Origin: Cardiocondyla obscurior
Taxonomy: Eukaryota > Arthropoda > Insecta > Hymenoptera > Formicidae
Direction of reading: 5' to 3'
Length of the DNA: 64,000 bases
Assembly: GCF_019399895.1 (NCBI RefSeq)
Contig: NC_091866.1
Span: 5,191,501-5,255,500, forward strand
The notes below the pieces were generated by a model that saw nothing but the letters and a program-made list of their open reading frames with translations, was not told the DNA's origin and did no database searches. A program made the position numbers and the translations under genes. Positions 13,457 through 24,806 of the stretch are shown in pieces (position 1 is the first letter of the stretch; the number at the start of each line of letters is the position of its first letter).

Positions 13457-14560
13457 CGCTACACGACGGGTGGCGAACTCGAAAACAAAGCACTAACTGC
13501 GAGAATTTCGCTGACAGTCTTCCGAGCCATGCGAGTTTATGCACCGATTAATTATCCTGTCGATCAGTCCACGCTAACCACCCCCTCCCTAACCTTCAAG
13601 TGTCAGTCGGTCGTGTCGCGGAATCGCGGAGACGCTTCACTCGCGGCCGATCGCGATCGAGAGGGTGCTCGCTCGGGCACGCACCGAACGCATGCCGGAC
13701 GACGGTGGTGCTCGGAGAGGGTGGCTTCCGGTACGGAACCGCGACCGGTCCTCTTCCTCCGTTTCCTCCGCTTACCCGACGACGGCGGCGAGAGGTCGGT
13801 CCCGTCCGTCCAGCTGGGATCCTGAAGCACGTCGGATCTGTCCTCCGACAAGCGCAGAGGAAGCTTCGCCTGTCCTTCGCGTCTTCTCCTTCTCCGCCAC
13901 CTTGTCCTCCACCCTCGTGACGCTCTCCCTCTCTCCGTAACCGAACTCCCCCGCGAGGTCTCTTCTACCGCTCTGCCTCCCTCCCGCGCCCCTCCCCCCC
14001 TCGGCCGCCGTTTGCCCGTTCTCCTCTCCTTACACCACCCTCGTCGTTACACCGCCTGGCTCTTCCGCCCTCTTCTGCCTCCTCTTCATGTCGCTACCGG
14101 TACCACTACCACCGTCCGCGACACTACCACCGCCGCGACGGCGTCGACGACGCCTCCTCCTCCACCGTTTCCTGGCCTTCCCCACCTGCAGAGTCGACCT
14201 GGTGGCTTCCCCACCACCTCGGCGACCCGGCTCCGCTGTCCACCAATGATCAGCGGCTGTCTCTCCTCCGCGGTGCGAATCGTGCACACGGCAGCTTTCG
14301 CGACTTCTCGCCTCTTTGCTCCTGAGCTTCTGTCCTACCTGCCTCTCTCTCGGCCGCTGCACTCGCCGTCGGAGGAGGAAGACGTCGGCGGCCGCTTCAC
14401 CGCGAGTCTCGTCGATAACGAGACGTATCGCGCTTTCGATCGATACCTCACGCGGAAACTCCGTCTCCGCGAGCCGTTTCATTCATGTCCACCGTACGAT
14501 TGTAATTGTCATGGATTTTAGGCCGGTTCCGCAAGTTCCTAGCGTCAATGAAACTTAAAC
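13457..14560 (-). other. Probable 5' UTR / first-exon island of the hamlet-like gene
   Basis: Seen: a GC-rich block, pyrimidine-rich on the plus strand and therefore purine-rich on the minus strand, continuous with the MRSK coding exon. It contains simple GGA/GGC and ACC-type runs (about 13730-14200). Frames open on both strands are explained by the lack of TA-containing stops, not by recognisable protein. Known: insect developmental regulators often have long, purine-rich 5' UTRs. The upper boundary is a guess, set where composition changes. No TATA box is apparent. The candidate minus-strand initiator I noticed (TCAGT near 15790) lies further out, so the true transcription start may be anywhere from 14.5 to 15.8 kb, possibly with upstream exons. 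Confidence 0.35.
13459..13530 (-). CDS. Upstream ORF (23 aa) ending 2 nt before the hamlet-like start codon
   Basis: Seen: ATG at 13530 opens MARKTVSEILAV... for 23 codons and ends with TAG at 13461-13459. Only two bases (CG) separate this stop from the main ATG at 13456, and the two frames differ. Inferred: a ribosome terminating here would be placed for reinitiation at the main start, so the uORF could tune protein output. The peptide itself has no recognisable family. This matters only if the minus-strand transcript is real. Confidence 0.35.
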   Translation of the reverse strand: MARKTVSEILAVSALFSSSPPVV

Positions 14561-17450
14561 GCGCCGCTCGGAATCAATATCGACGTAGTACGCAGCCACC
14601 TCAAGGTGCGTTCGAACCGTGAAACGCCGGTAGGTCTAATTAATATCCAAACGAACGATCGTTCCTATTTCTATTCCTCGACGCACGGGAAGAGAATTCG
14701 TTCGGGTCCGGTCCGGTCAGCAGATTCGCAGATATTATCGCGTGACGACGAAGTCCGTCACTTCGTTTTAAACGCTCGGTGTAGATTCGATTTTACGAAA
14801 GTCCACGCTGCTCGATAACGAATCGCGTATCGTATCGCTCGATTTCACAGTGGATCGCGGTGTCCGATTTCGTTGCATCTCCTCTTACGTCTGCTCGCAC
14901 GCAGCATCCGTTTCAGAACAGGTGTTCGCAAGCTGCCCTCGCATTCGCTGACGCGGCTGATTACTGATCGCCTTCGTGTCCAGCCGCTATCGCTCGCGAT
15001 TGCTGACGTGTAGTCTGTACCGCTTCGATATGGAATATTCACCACGTGCACAGATCATAAACATTCTTGTCCGATAAAGGGCTATCGCGCGAGCATTCGT
15101 GTCTCACGTCCGAGAAGTTCTCCCGGCAATTCGGCAGCGCGGAACAATCCTCTTCGCGGAAATTATTATCACGCAGCACTCAACGTTCGCGGAATTATTT
15201 CATTTTCCCCTCCGCCGGTCTGTTTTTTTGCGAAATTTGCATAAAATAATTTTAATAACCGCCCGCTAATAATTCACGATTTCCTCCTGCTATTTGCAAT
15301 ACAAATGAAAGCCGTTTGTGTTTTACTTACGTATTGATCTCGGCGGCACGAGTTTCTATTGATTCTTTTTGGTAAACATTTTAAAAATTCAGCGGTTTGC
15401 GCGCGAAAATCGGTAAGCAAAGATCGCATGCATAATGCAGAAATTTGCGGCGGTGTAATAATGCATTTTTAAACTAAACATTAATTAACATCGTATTTTA
15501 AATAATAATTGTTGTCTTTTTTGAGCAAGCACGCGTTTACGGTAGCGGAAAATTTTAACGAGATAAAGCATCAGTCCTACACACCTTTCAACACTTTTTT
15601 AATATCATAATTCGGACTCGACCTAACAATAAGACTGGAGATAGCGACAATCAAACGAGGGGGAAAAAAAATGTCCTGTACGTGACTGTTTATATACTAT
15701 TACTCGAGGGTCAGTTTCTGGCTAATTTACACGTGGGTGTACCTCGAAGACAGCCACGCTGTCGGCGAACACGTGGCAGCGGCCGGTATCGACTGACATC
15801 CCGGTCGATACCCAAAACGTTATGCATTTACTGTTTATATGCGGCGCGTACGCAACACTGATTCTCGGCACGGCACACCGTTTTCTCGAGAGCGATCCTC
15901 GTCGAATCTGTCATCGATTACGAATCGTGCGCCAGTCCTCGCTCGCCAAGTAACCGTTTCGCGTGCTCGAAAAACCGGACGTTTAAACAAAGATTTGGAT
16001 AACCATCCGGATGGTACTGCGTCGCGGTGACGTTGAACCCCGACGAACAACTCGCTTCGCGTCAGCACTTCGACTTTGCATTTCTGGGTGCGTTTGCTCG
16101 ACTAAGCGTTCCCTCCTTTCCGTCTTCGTCGCACCTGAACGCGACCTCCGACCCCACGAACGCCGGTTGTTCGGCGCGCGAAACGCGCCCGCGCACCCTT
16201 CCGGGCGCAGCTCCGCCCTGCTCCTTCGTCCTTTTCGACCCAGGATCGGCCGCTTCTCATCCGGCCTTTTTTTTATTTCTATTCGCTTTCTCTTGCTCGA
16301 TCCCGCTGAGCCCACGGGTTTAGACGTACGCTCGAGGAATGCAATTCGCCCCGTTAAAGAGGGTGAATATATCGTTTAGAGAAGTCACGGTTGTTTCCAA
16401 GGTTTAAGATCGCGGAGAAATTTATTTTAATTTTGTGGGACTTTCTTACATTTTTATAGTTTAAAAAAAATTTTTTTATAAAGAATATTATCTGTATTAT
16501 ATGCAGTATTCTCTATGATAAAATATAAAAATCATACAAACTCCGTAGAGTTTTGATAAAATATTATAACCCTCCCCGAAATGCTCCAATTTACAAACGC
16601 CGTGCAGCGAAAATGGCGGCGAATTTCACCGAAAGAAACGAGAATAACCCGAAATGCGCCGCTACATCGTTTCCCGTTATAATTATGCGCGTGTGAGCGC
16701 CGTACGAGCTTCTCGAATCGTAAGGACTCGTTATTTTAACGAGAACTGGCCGCGACTCGCGGCTTATTGTCGACAGCTTTGCCCGCACGGTTCTTGGCCG
16801 CCGCGAGAGAACCGCGGCGCGCGCCCGGGTGCAGAAATATCGCGAGGCGTCGGTTTATTTTCATCCTGTAAAATCATAAAAGACCGCCGCCGGCGCGTTA
16901 CCGCGCGTATCTCGCGACCGCGGAAACGACGAATGCGTGCAGCCTCCAACCGAGTGTTACGGTTTATCGCCGCGACTCGTTGCCGCCAGATCAAAGGACC
17001 CAATCGCGCGGTTTGTTCGCGGCCGAACTACATTTTCGCGCGGGATTCCACACGGGGGGAAAAAATGATAAACATCCGAGATTCGAGCGCGAGGTGCACC
17101 GCGAATCCGGTAGTTCTCTGCCGGTACGAGTTCGATCTAAATTCCAGCTAAATTCGCGCGAACGAACGGCGGTGGCCGATGCCTTTGCCGCGACAGTGAA
17201 CGCTTGCGCAAGGAGACGCGCGTATCGGACTCGAAACGGTCAGCCGCTCGTTACGCGCGAGCGTTTCATCCAGAATCGGCAGCGAGACAAATGATATTTA
17301 TTACGCACGCTCGGACTCGCATTTTAGATCCTTGATCGGTGATTCGCGACGGATTAATCGAGGCCACCCGTTTCGAACGACGCTCGGCTCGTTGTTCCAT
17401 CGCGATTCATTTGCCGAGTCATAAATTTCCGCGTCTCTCGAACTGAAACT
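14561..17450. other. GC-rich gene-free interval upstream of the hamlet-like exon
   Basis: Two GC-rich blocks (14560-15200 and 15780-17450) flank an AT-rich gap. CpG is abundant. Frames are open on both strands but show no recognisable protein, conserved cysteines or helical repeats. A TCAGT initiator on the minus strand near 15790 and CACGTG E-boxes around 15727-15776 suggest promoter or enhancer use for the minus-strand gene. AAATGGCGGC near 16611 resembles a Pho/YY1 core. Confidence 0.3.
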
Positions 17451-17877
17451 TGTTATAAGCGTATGTTCAACTTGTACGAAAATTAATTAAGCGCTTAACT
17501 ATAATGAGGACATTAATAATTGCGTTACGAGTAACTCGCGGGCTAAAGGTCTCGGAGGTTGAGTAAGTCGCGACCGAATTATTTTACACTTCGAAGTTCT
17601 CAACCGGGATCCCATTATTGTTCGCTAAGTCTCTACTTTTTTTTTCACTTTCGCCGCGAATCGTCTGCTCTCCCTCGGCGCAAAACCATCGGAGACCATT
17701 TCGACCGACGCGCTCTTCCTTCTGCATCATTTTTCTCCTCACCTCATAAACCGCCCTCTTTTCCTCGCGGCCGCGTCGCCTCTTTTCTCCGCGAGACACT
17801 CTTTGTTTCCCGCTGCACGTGCTTCACCCGCGTTCGTGCATGGGTAAAAAAAAAAAAAAATACGAGACCGAACGAAA

Positions 17878-17921
17878 GGGAGAGAAAGAGAGAGAGAAAG
17901 AGAGAGAGAAAGAGAGACGAA
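17878..17921. repeat. GA/GAAA microsatellite
   Basis: Imperfect (GA)n and (GAAA)n run on the plus strand, directly after a poly-A stretch at 17846-17860. Such tracts can bind GAGA-type factors. Reading frames crossing it are low-complexity. Confidence 0.9.
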
Positions 17922-18975
17922 GAACGGCAAGAAAGCCGGGGGGACTGCGCGAAGAGAAAAGCGTAAAAAAAGAGCGAGAGTGAAACGGCGGAGGGTGGAC
18001 CAGATGGGAGGAGGATACGTGTGACTTCATAAGGCATCCATATTCAAATGGATATAGTGTTACGTGTGCGTGCTGGTTGCGTTATGCGTCCGAGAGGCAG
18101 GTGTTGGTGAGGGTCAGCTCGCGCGATCGCGGCCGAGTGTGCATATCTGCTAAGCCGCGGCGAGAACGCGCGCGTTCTACGCGCGAATTGAATGCGTCAG
18201 TGGCGTAGGATCGAAAGTAGATCTCAATAACTAACAGTCATCGTATGCGGAAAACGACGAAATTACAAATTGCACGTTTAGTGGTCGATCCAACCACGGA
18301 AAGAGATAAACTCTTTTGGAGTCGACGGTAATTTTATATTATGTTTAAATGATAAATTAATATGATTGAGTTCATTATTTAAATTATAATTGAGTTTAAA
18401 AGTACCTATATTTCTTCCCACCCAATGTGAACGAACGACAGAGAGGTAATAAATCTTTGTCTGCAGATCGCTAACTGTTAACGCAGCGATACGATAGTAA
18501 TAAATATTTTACGTGTCATTTACACAAGGCATTATTTTATACGGAAGTGGGTAAATAAATCGGCGATCGCGAAAAACAAGCGATTTTACTGAACGTAGAT
18601 GTCTTTGATGTGTAACGGAGGGGGGAGGTGATTTCGCGAGGGCAAACGTTGCAGAAACATTACGTATTTTGATCTAGCGTATTCGTGTCGGCACGGAGAA
18701 AGCACGAGTTTCTTAAGATCGAAGATTTCTCGGAACGTAACATGCGGCCCTGCCACGCTGTGTACTCAGTATATTCAATTAATCTCCTTCCTGACGAGCT
18801 CTCCGAGCTTGGACTTTACGACCTTCATGCCGAAGAAAGGACTCGGAGAGTGCACCGCGATCCGAGCACGACTCCGTGTCACGTTTAACGCAAAAGACAG
18901 TCGCAAGAATATATTTCTATTTTTAAAAAGCCATGCAAATAACGCTGACTCTATAAAAAAATATTACTGACTTAC

Positions 18976-19022
18976 CAATTTGATGCGCAGCGGTGGAGTT
19001 CAGCAGTGCAGTTGTGACGAAA
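18976..19022 (-). ncRNA. Exon 5 of candidate minus-strand spliced transcript
   Basis: A 47-nt segment bounded on the minus strand by a TTTGTATGTTACAG acceptor and an AATTG|GTAAGTCAG donor. Its 3' half aligns with the start of the exon at 19332-19699 (AAYTCCRCCGCTGCGCAT shared), and the two acceptors are near-identical. It is therefore one member of a duplicated exon pair. No long frame is expected at this size. Confidence 0.4.
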
Positions 19023-19331
19023 CTGTAACATACAAATAAAACATAAATTATAGAAACGTTCAGAAGATCAATTATTTAAAATTAAAAAAAAAAAAAAAAA
19101 ATTGTGCACGGCTTTAATACATTTCTCAATTAAACAATAAAAAATAGAATTATTTATTATCTAAATTAAATTTCTAGTAAATTAAACTTTTTTAAAATGT
19201 CAAATTTCTTTCTTCATTAATTATTAAATTTTCTATTATTTTTAATCGATATTGAAATAATATAACAATCACAATGAATAACAAAATTATATATAATTAT
19301 TAATATTGATCAAGTAAAAATTGATTCTTAC

Positions 19332-19699
19332 CGAAACGTTGCTCCACCGAAGCATGAAGCCTGTCCGAGGCCTCCTCCTCCTCTCAAGTCCTCTGGGATG
19401 CAGCTTCCCTCCGGGCACGGGACACTCGCGACACTCCCGAGTACGCGCGCGGATTGTGGACTCTACTCGCGCAATGACACTCTCGTTTAAAAAGTTTAAA
19501 GTATAATATATTTCGGTCGCCCGGCTACTATCTGTGCGGTGCTCGCGACGAACCCCAGCCATGGTTCGTTCTTTCGATAATCGGCGACGGCAATGTCTGA
19601 ATTTTTTTTTATAAACCGGGTAGATCTTCCTCCAATAGTTAGAATGATAAAAATTATGCAGCTCACAGACTAATGCGCAGCGGCGGAATTTCGATGATC
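19332..19699 (-). ncRNA. Exon 4 of candidate minus-strand spliced transcript (open frame, coding status unclear)
   Basis: A 368-nt segment with acceptor TTTGTATGTTACAG and donor GTTTCG|GTAAGAATC on the minus strand. One frame is open across the whole exon (2 nt plus 122 codons); it has Cys pairs near both ends and a basic C-terminal half. No family is recognised. Its last ~100 nt align with the end of the exon at 19868-20053, and its first ~35 nt align with the 47-nt exon downstream, so the locus was built by tandem duplication that included introns. Listed as ncRNA because no start codon or consistent phase with its neighbours could be shown. Confidence 0.4.
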
Positions 19700-19867
19700 C
19701 TGTAACATACAAATAAAGAAATTGAATAGTAAACTTGTTGAAAATAATTTCTACAGTTTAAAAAAAAATCTCTAATTATTTTCTCAATTAAATATATAAA
19801 AGAAAAATATTTAATTATTAATACAACAAATCAAGCAATTAAAAATTAACAAAAAAGCGATTTTTAC

Positions 19868-20053
19868 CTCGTGGATCGTTCTCCCGATGCAAGAGTCCTC
19901 TCCGAAGCCTTCACTTCCTCTCAGAATCTTGGCTGTTGGATCGGATTCTCCTTGCACACGCTCAACCTCGCGAATAACCCGGACATTAGGTTAATTCGCG
20001 CGACACAATTTTACGACACTCTTGTGGAAAATGTTCTTCGTCTAGGTCTTTAT
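19868..20053 (-). ncRNA. Exon 3 of candidate minus-strand spliced transcript
   Basis: A 186-nt segment with a textbook acceptor (CTCTTTTTCTTGTTTCAG) and donor CACGAG|GTAAAAAT on the minus strand. All three frames contain a stop: the best frame reads 21 codons, then TAA. As an internal exon it is therefore non-coding or holds a C-terminus. Its 3' part is homologous to that of the exon at 19332-19699. Confidence 0.4.
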
Positions 20054-20145
20054 CTGAAACAAGAAAAAGAGATTTGCATGGTCAGTAAAAAAATTAAGTA
20101 TCGATATGCAATAAGAATCTATGTATAAGAGTACAAATATAATTT

Positions 20146-20336
20146 GGCTCACGTACACCCGCTCGTGAAACCAGCTGCGCACTTGGTTATCGTACACGAC
20201 GTACACGAAGCAACGACAAGATGGACGCCGTGCGACGGATATTTTTTGGCTCACGTATACCCGCTCGTGGTACTAGCTGCGCACTTCGTTATCGTACACG
20301 ACGAACACGAAGCAACAAGATGGATACCGTGCGACG
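20146..20336. repeat. 102-bp tandem repeat, about 1.9 copies
   Basis: Copies start at 20146 and 20248 (GGCTCACGTAYACCCGCTCG), differ by a few substitutions and a 3-bp deletion, and lie within the candidate minus-strand transcript. The period is 34 codons. On the plus strand one frame stays open through both copies. On the minus strand one copy carries TAG where the other has TGG. Each unit also presents a GTAC|GTGAGCC donor-like end on the minus strand. Confidence 0.85.
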
Positions 20337-20438
20337 CACGAACGCCGTACCGTCAACGCCACCGACCTTGCTGCTCGCCCGCTACGCAGCGACCACGCAG
20401 TACGCGAAAGAATTCCGTGCCCGGCAGAATCAGAAACG
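20273..20438 (-). other. Possible exon 2 (terminal coding exon) of the minus-strand candidate
   Basis: On the minus strand an acceptor-like CTACTGCTGCCGATAG precedes a frame that continues the open phase of exon 1 (2 nt from exon 1 plus 1 nt here) for 54 codons. It ends at TAG inside the 102-bp repeat. The acceptor has a weak pyrimidine tract, so the link is tentative. If correct, exons 1 and 2 give about 149 residues of an unrecognised protein. Confidence 0.2.
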
Positions 20439-20578
20439 CTATCGGCAGCAGTAGGATTAATTGTCGATCAACTCACTTGATGCTTGATCAACGAAGACAT
20501 GAATCGATTATTCCGAGATCAGGCTAACGCCTCCGACGAGAGGAAAAACTCCGCGAGATAAATGGGGATACAACTTAC

Positions 20579-20863
20579 TTGATAGGACGGCAAAGTGATG
20601 TTATCTGCTCTCCGGAAGACAGCTTGGATGAGAGGATGTAGTTTTTGCCCGAGGAAACACCTCCGCTCGCCAAAAATCTGCCTCGACCTTCCGATGTCTC
20701 CTCCACAAGCTCCGCACTATAGACCGCCGATGGGACGACTGGGATCGTCGTGCAGGCAGGCAAGTACGCCGGCAGCCGATAGCCGAGCGCGCCCGAACTC
20801 CTCCGACCACCCACGATTTTTACTTGCGTATCTAACCTTGACTCCTCGGTACACTCAAGCGTC
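20579..20863 (-). other. Exon 1 of candidate minus-strand transcript, fully open (94 codons)
   Basis: A 285-nt segment with acceptor CTAAATTGTTTTAG and strong donor CTATCAA|GTAAGTTG on the minus strand. Exactly one frame is open from end to end (1 nt, 94 codons, 2 nt). The peptide has mixed, protein-like composition, with a Ser/Gly-rich stretch and several Cys, and no known motif. An upstream exon with the start codon was not found. It could be a fast-evolving lineage-specific gene or a chance-open lncRNA exon. Confidence 0.35.
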
Positions 20864-22009
20864 CTAAAACAATTTAGAAACAGAATATTATATCAGACTA
20901 TGCGTCGAATATTATTTTCAATATTTCACGAGTTTTAAAGCGGCGAATACGTCACGATACTTGTCAATTGTATTAAGTTGTATGTTACACGATCTGTAGT
21001 TCCTCGTTGAACATTATTAATTGTAAAATAGTTATATTTAATACGTTATTCATCTTCGGAAAGCTTATATGGGAGGAGATAATTTTCACTCCGGGATTGC
21101 AAACGGAGATTCTGATGCAATCGAAACATCTGTTGCTTGGCTATTGCACGGTCGGCGAGGAAAAAAAAAAGAGCCGTGCGGTACAGTTGTATCAATTATT
21201 AATTAAATGCTAAAGTTGACGTGAGTCTATAACTAATAAATACGATCGCGATATTCATTAGTTAAGTTAATTATTTGTAGCTTACGTAATAAACTCGAAG
21301 GTAAGAATTTTAATTATGTATAACTGTAATTAAAAGAATATAAGGTATTTAAATTGCCACGTGAGCTACATAGTCTCGTAATTTTATTATTTTTTAAATT
21401 ATTACAGTAAATTAGTTTTATTTTTAACGTAAAAAAAAGCGAACTCTATAACATCTAGTATTTTAAAAAAGTAAATTAATTCCATGTAATCGTTCCCCGT
21501 GATTTCCTTGGCAACAAAATCTAATTTTAATTCTACTATTTGAATAATACTACAGAATTTATTTTTGTATTGGTCAAAGCATTCGATATCAAGAAATAAA
21601 ATACAAGAAATAAATAGCAATCGTAATAGCACTCTTATTAATCTAATTTCCTTCGAAAATCGCTACCAGGTAACGTTTCGGCAAACTAACTGAGGTACAG
21701 TTCCAGAAGTGCGTTTTACAAATGTTTCGTTCGCGCGGAAGAGGCGTATGATTTGATTTTAGTCAAGGACCACTGAAATGACGAATGAAAGGGCCAGTCC
21801 TCGGAGTGATCCCGTACAACCACTCGCGATTACGATGTTATCGTAAAAGAGGAGAAGGAAAGTCGATTCGGCCACTTTCACGCGTGGGAGAGAGACCGGT
21901 TGGCGGAGGGAATGGAGGGAAAATACCGTTAACGGATGACGTATATTAGGGATACTCTGGTCGAGTAGGGTACCCAAGGATCCAGGACCCTCCCTGTCCT
22001 TTCGCCGGC

Positions 22010-22017
22010 TATAAAAA
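22010..22017 (+). promoter_or_regulatory. TATA box
   Basis: TATAAAAA sits at the end of a GC-rich stretch (21770-22080). The first ATG downstream is at 22090, but its 62-codon frame ends in a poly-A-derived lysine run and is not convincing. No initiator stands out 30 bases downstream. Confidence 0.25.
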
Positions 22018-24749
22018 CCACTCGCCTTCCTTCGCGACCCTTAGCTAAAAGGCCAATCCCTCCCTGCCACCCTTATCGATCCGCAAGGAATGTGCGTTCG
22101 GTTACTTTTTGACTTGTGGACTCTTTCTCCGCCGACGCTCTTATCTCGGCCCACCTTCTGCAATTTATCTTCGAGCACACGACGCATCCCTACTCTTCGA
22201 CATTCGATTTCATTTCCACGTCGCGATAAAAAAAAAAAAAAAAAGAAATTAATTGTATTTGCGTATAACAGTTTGTAAAAGTAACTTAAGTAACGTTATT
22301 AAATCTACACTAACACTATTTTTTTATATTTTTGTCTGCCTTTCGTTTTCATGTAGCTCACAATCAGAATAAATATGATTTATTCTATTCTTCTCATACT
22401 TAATAGTTGCCAGATTTATTTGCCCATAAACGTTAAGTACAATTCCCGAAAGCATTCAGCGTTTGAGAAATATTTATCGACAAACGTATTGGCGTTGCAG
22501 CTGTGCTGGTTACCGAAAATTTGCATTCCGTTAACAATGCTTAACATTGGTAATGCGGTATTAAGTGAGAGAATAATGCCGCCGTGTGCGCGCACGATTA
22601 TCTGAAAAGCATCTATGAATAAGAAAAATGAGCCTTTACTCTTAACGCGTATTAACATAAAAGAGACTCAAAGTAGAAGCTCGTAACCTTTTTTTATTCG
22701 AGTGCGTGCGTTGCGGCTATGCTGATCGTCGTCAGGATAATAACTCGAGGAAGATGAATTAGATCACATTTACCTGTAATAATTGCTGAGGAAGCGAAGG
22801 ACGACTTCAGTACTTAATCTTACTCCGTAATCACTGCAATTATTATCGCAGTAGAAGCATATTATTAAGCACGCAAGTTTAAATATTCTTCAATTTATAA
22901 CTGATACATATTATTTCTAACTCTTTTTCAAAAAATTCCAAACAGTAAAATTCTAAAAAAAAAAAAAATTAAAAGCTATGTTTTACTGTAATTGTAGTTA
23001 ATCTCAGAAATACACGGGAGTAATAGAGAGTAATAAAATCTTTTTGTCAAGCCGAGATAAAAAAAAATATACGGACGTTACGTGTATTTCGACGGGTGAT
23101 CTCGTCGAGTAACAATCTGACCATTATTGGCGAGCCTTGCCGCTGCAAAAAAATACGTAAACCCAGACAAGTTGCACGTAGCGCGGCTGCATATTTTCCA
23201 TCGACGATGGCGGTGCGCGAAGAAAGACAGGGGTGCGCGCAAGGGTTGCTCGGAAGGGTGGTCGGGAATTGTGACGGCGGCGAAGGAAGGAGCGAAAGAG
23301 CCGCGGCATGTCGTGCAGCCTATATCTAAGACGGTCGCATGTCATATCAGCAGTCATCGGGCCGGGATGTAGGTATGTCTGTATAACGCTGCGATAGTGC
23401 CTCGTCGGTGCCCCTGTGTGTATATTACGGGGATTTAGCCCCGTGTGCCCTCGCATGCTCGGAGACTGATGTGACCACAGAGACCGCCTCGTTGGGACAT
23501 GCGAGCCGCCTTGTACGCGCAACCCTTGTCGCCTTCCACGATCCGAGCGCAAAAAAATATCAGAGATGTTCCCGATCGCGAATAAATCACCGTTTTTCAG
23601 CGATCGCCGCGGCCGAAACTCGCGAAGACGACCAACGGAGCGCCGGCATCCGGATCGCCTCGCTCCCCTGCCGCGGTGGTACCGAAGGGATATCCTTCGA
23701 GAAATATTTCTCGCGCACACTTAATTTATATCTAATGCCTGATAACTGCGGTGACCGAGATCCGAGCAGTGGCATGCAAGCAAGTTACTTTATAAAGGCA
23801 GTTCTGCGTTGCGGCTTGCGCGGTGAATTATATATTCCGCAGAAGTCATTCTTGATTTTTAAGCGTGATAATCATCGATTTTAAAATCAACTTTATAAAC
23901 GACTGATGATTCACGGAATCTGAACTGTGAAACGATAAGTATCTAATTTTTAATACATTTGTCCTTGTCACGATAAACTGCTCGCTTACGTATATTTAAC
24001 ATTAAACTAATTTAAAAATATAAAAATAATTTTCAAAGCTAGGTATAAGTATAAAAGTAATTAAATCTAAATCGTTGGACGATTGTAGTCGTTGACAAAA
24101 ATAAAATTTAAAAAAATTCTTGATAGCGATCTTTATGCGATTTTTCCAAAGACAGCGTTCATCTCTTCGTTATCATATCCGATTGTTCAATAAACACTAA
24201 GATATACGTCGTGAATATTCGTCGCGATGTATACGAATAGGCTAGCGTGTATCAGCGTTTAAAAAAAAGAAAGAAAAAAAAAAGTAGGTTGCCCGGTTGA
24301 CCATAGAACACGGTTGTGACCGCGTGAAGATTAAAAGCTTTTGATGTTTCGTATTTAAATGAACTCGTTATCCCGGATCCTTGAGCGTTGCCATAAAATC
24401 GGGCATTTGTAGGACCGATTAAAAGTCTCGTTAGTATGCATTGGTAAGCCCCGCCGTCTCGTAACGAAACTACTTCATTTAAACCTGCGCGAACATACGG
24501 GACAGATATATTCGCGATGTACGCGCGATAAATTTTCGCGAAACCGACTGAACGTTAAGTTGAAAGCGAGATTAAGTCACGGTCGGCGAACAACAAATAT
24601 TAACCCGAGATGTATCTTCGGGCCGCGCAGGAAGCAAAAAGTGTAGTTATTAATTTATGGCAAAGCGCGAGTTCAACGATTAAAGGGTACGCATGTGACC
24701 TTAGTCGTTGCGCATTTATAACCAGCTCCGGTAGACTGAACAAACAAGG

Positions 24750-24806
24750 GCGATAAGGTCGGCAGCTTATCTTTTTACACGCGCGTATATATCAAAGATA
24801 ATCACT
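24750..24806. promoter_or_regulatory. Cluster of three GATA-type sites
   Basis: GCGATAAGG, then CTTATCTTT, then AAAGATAATC lie within about 55 bases in an AT-rich setting. Spacing and density suggest an enhancer fragment, but GATA cores are short and common. Confidence 0.25.

Noticed and set aside
14012..14521. 169-codon plus frame and 150-codon minus frame
   Set aside because: Thr/Pro and Arg/Gly low-complexity; better explained as the 5' UTR island of the minus-strand gene.
18163..18178. 16-bp palindrome AGAACGCGCGCGTTCT
   Set aside because: Low-complexity CG core; palindromes of this length are expected about once in the window.
23124..23720. 198-codon minus-strand frame, with a 158-codon plus frame overlapping
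   Set aside because: Arg-rich, no motif; both strands open because the island is GC-rich.
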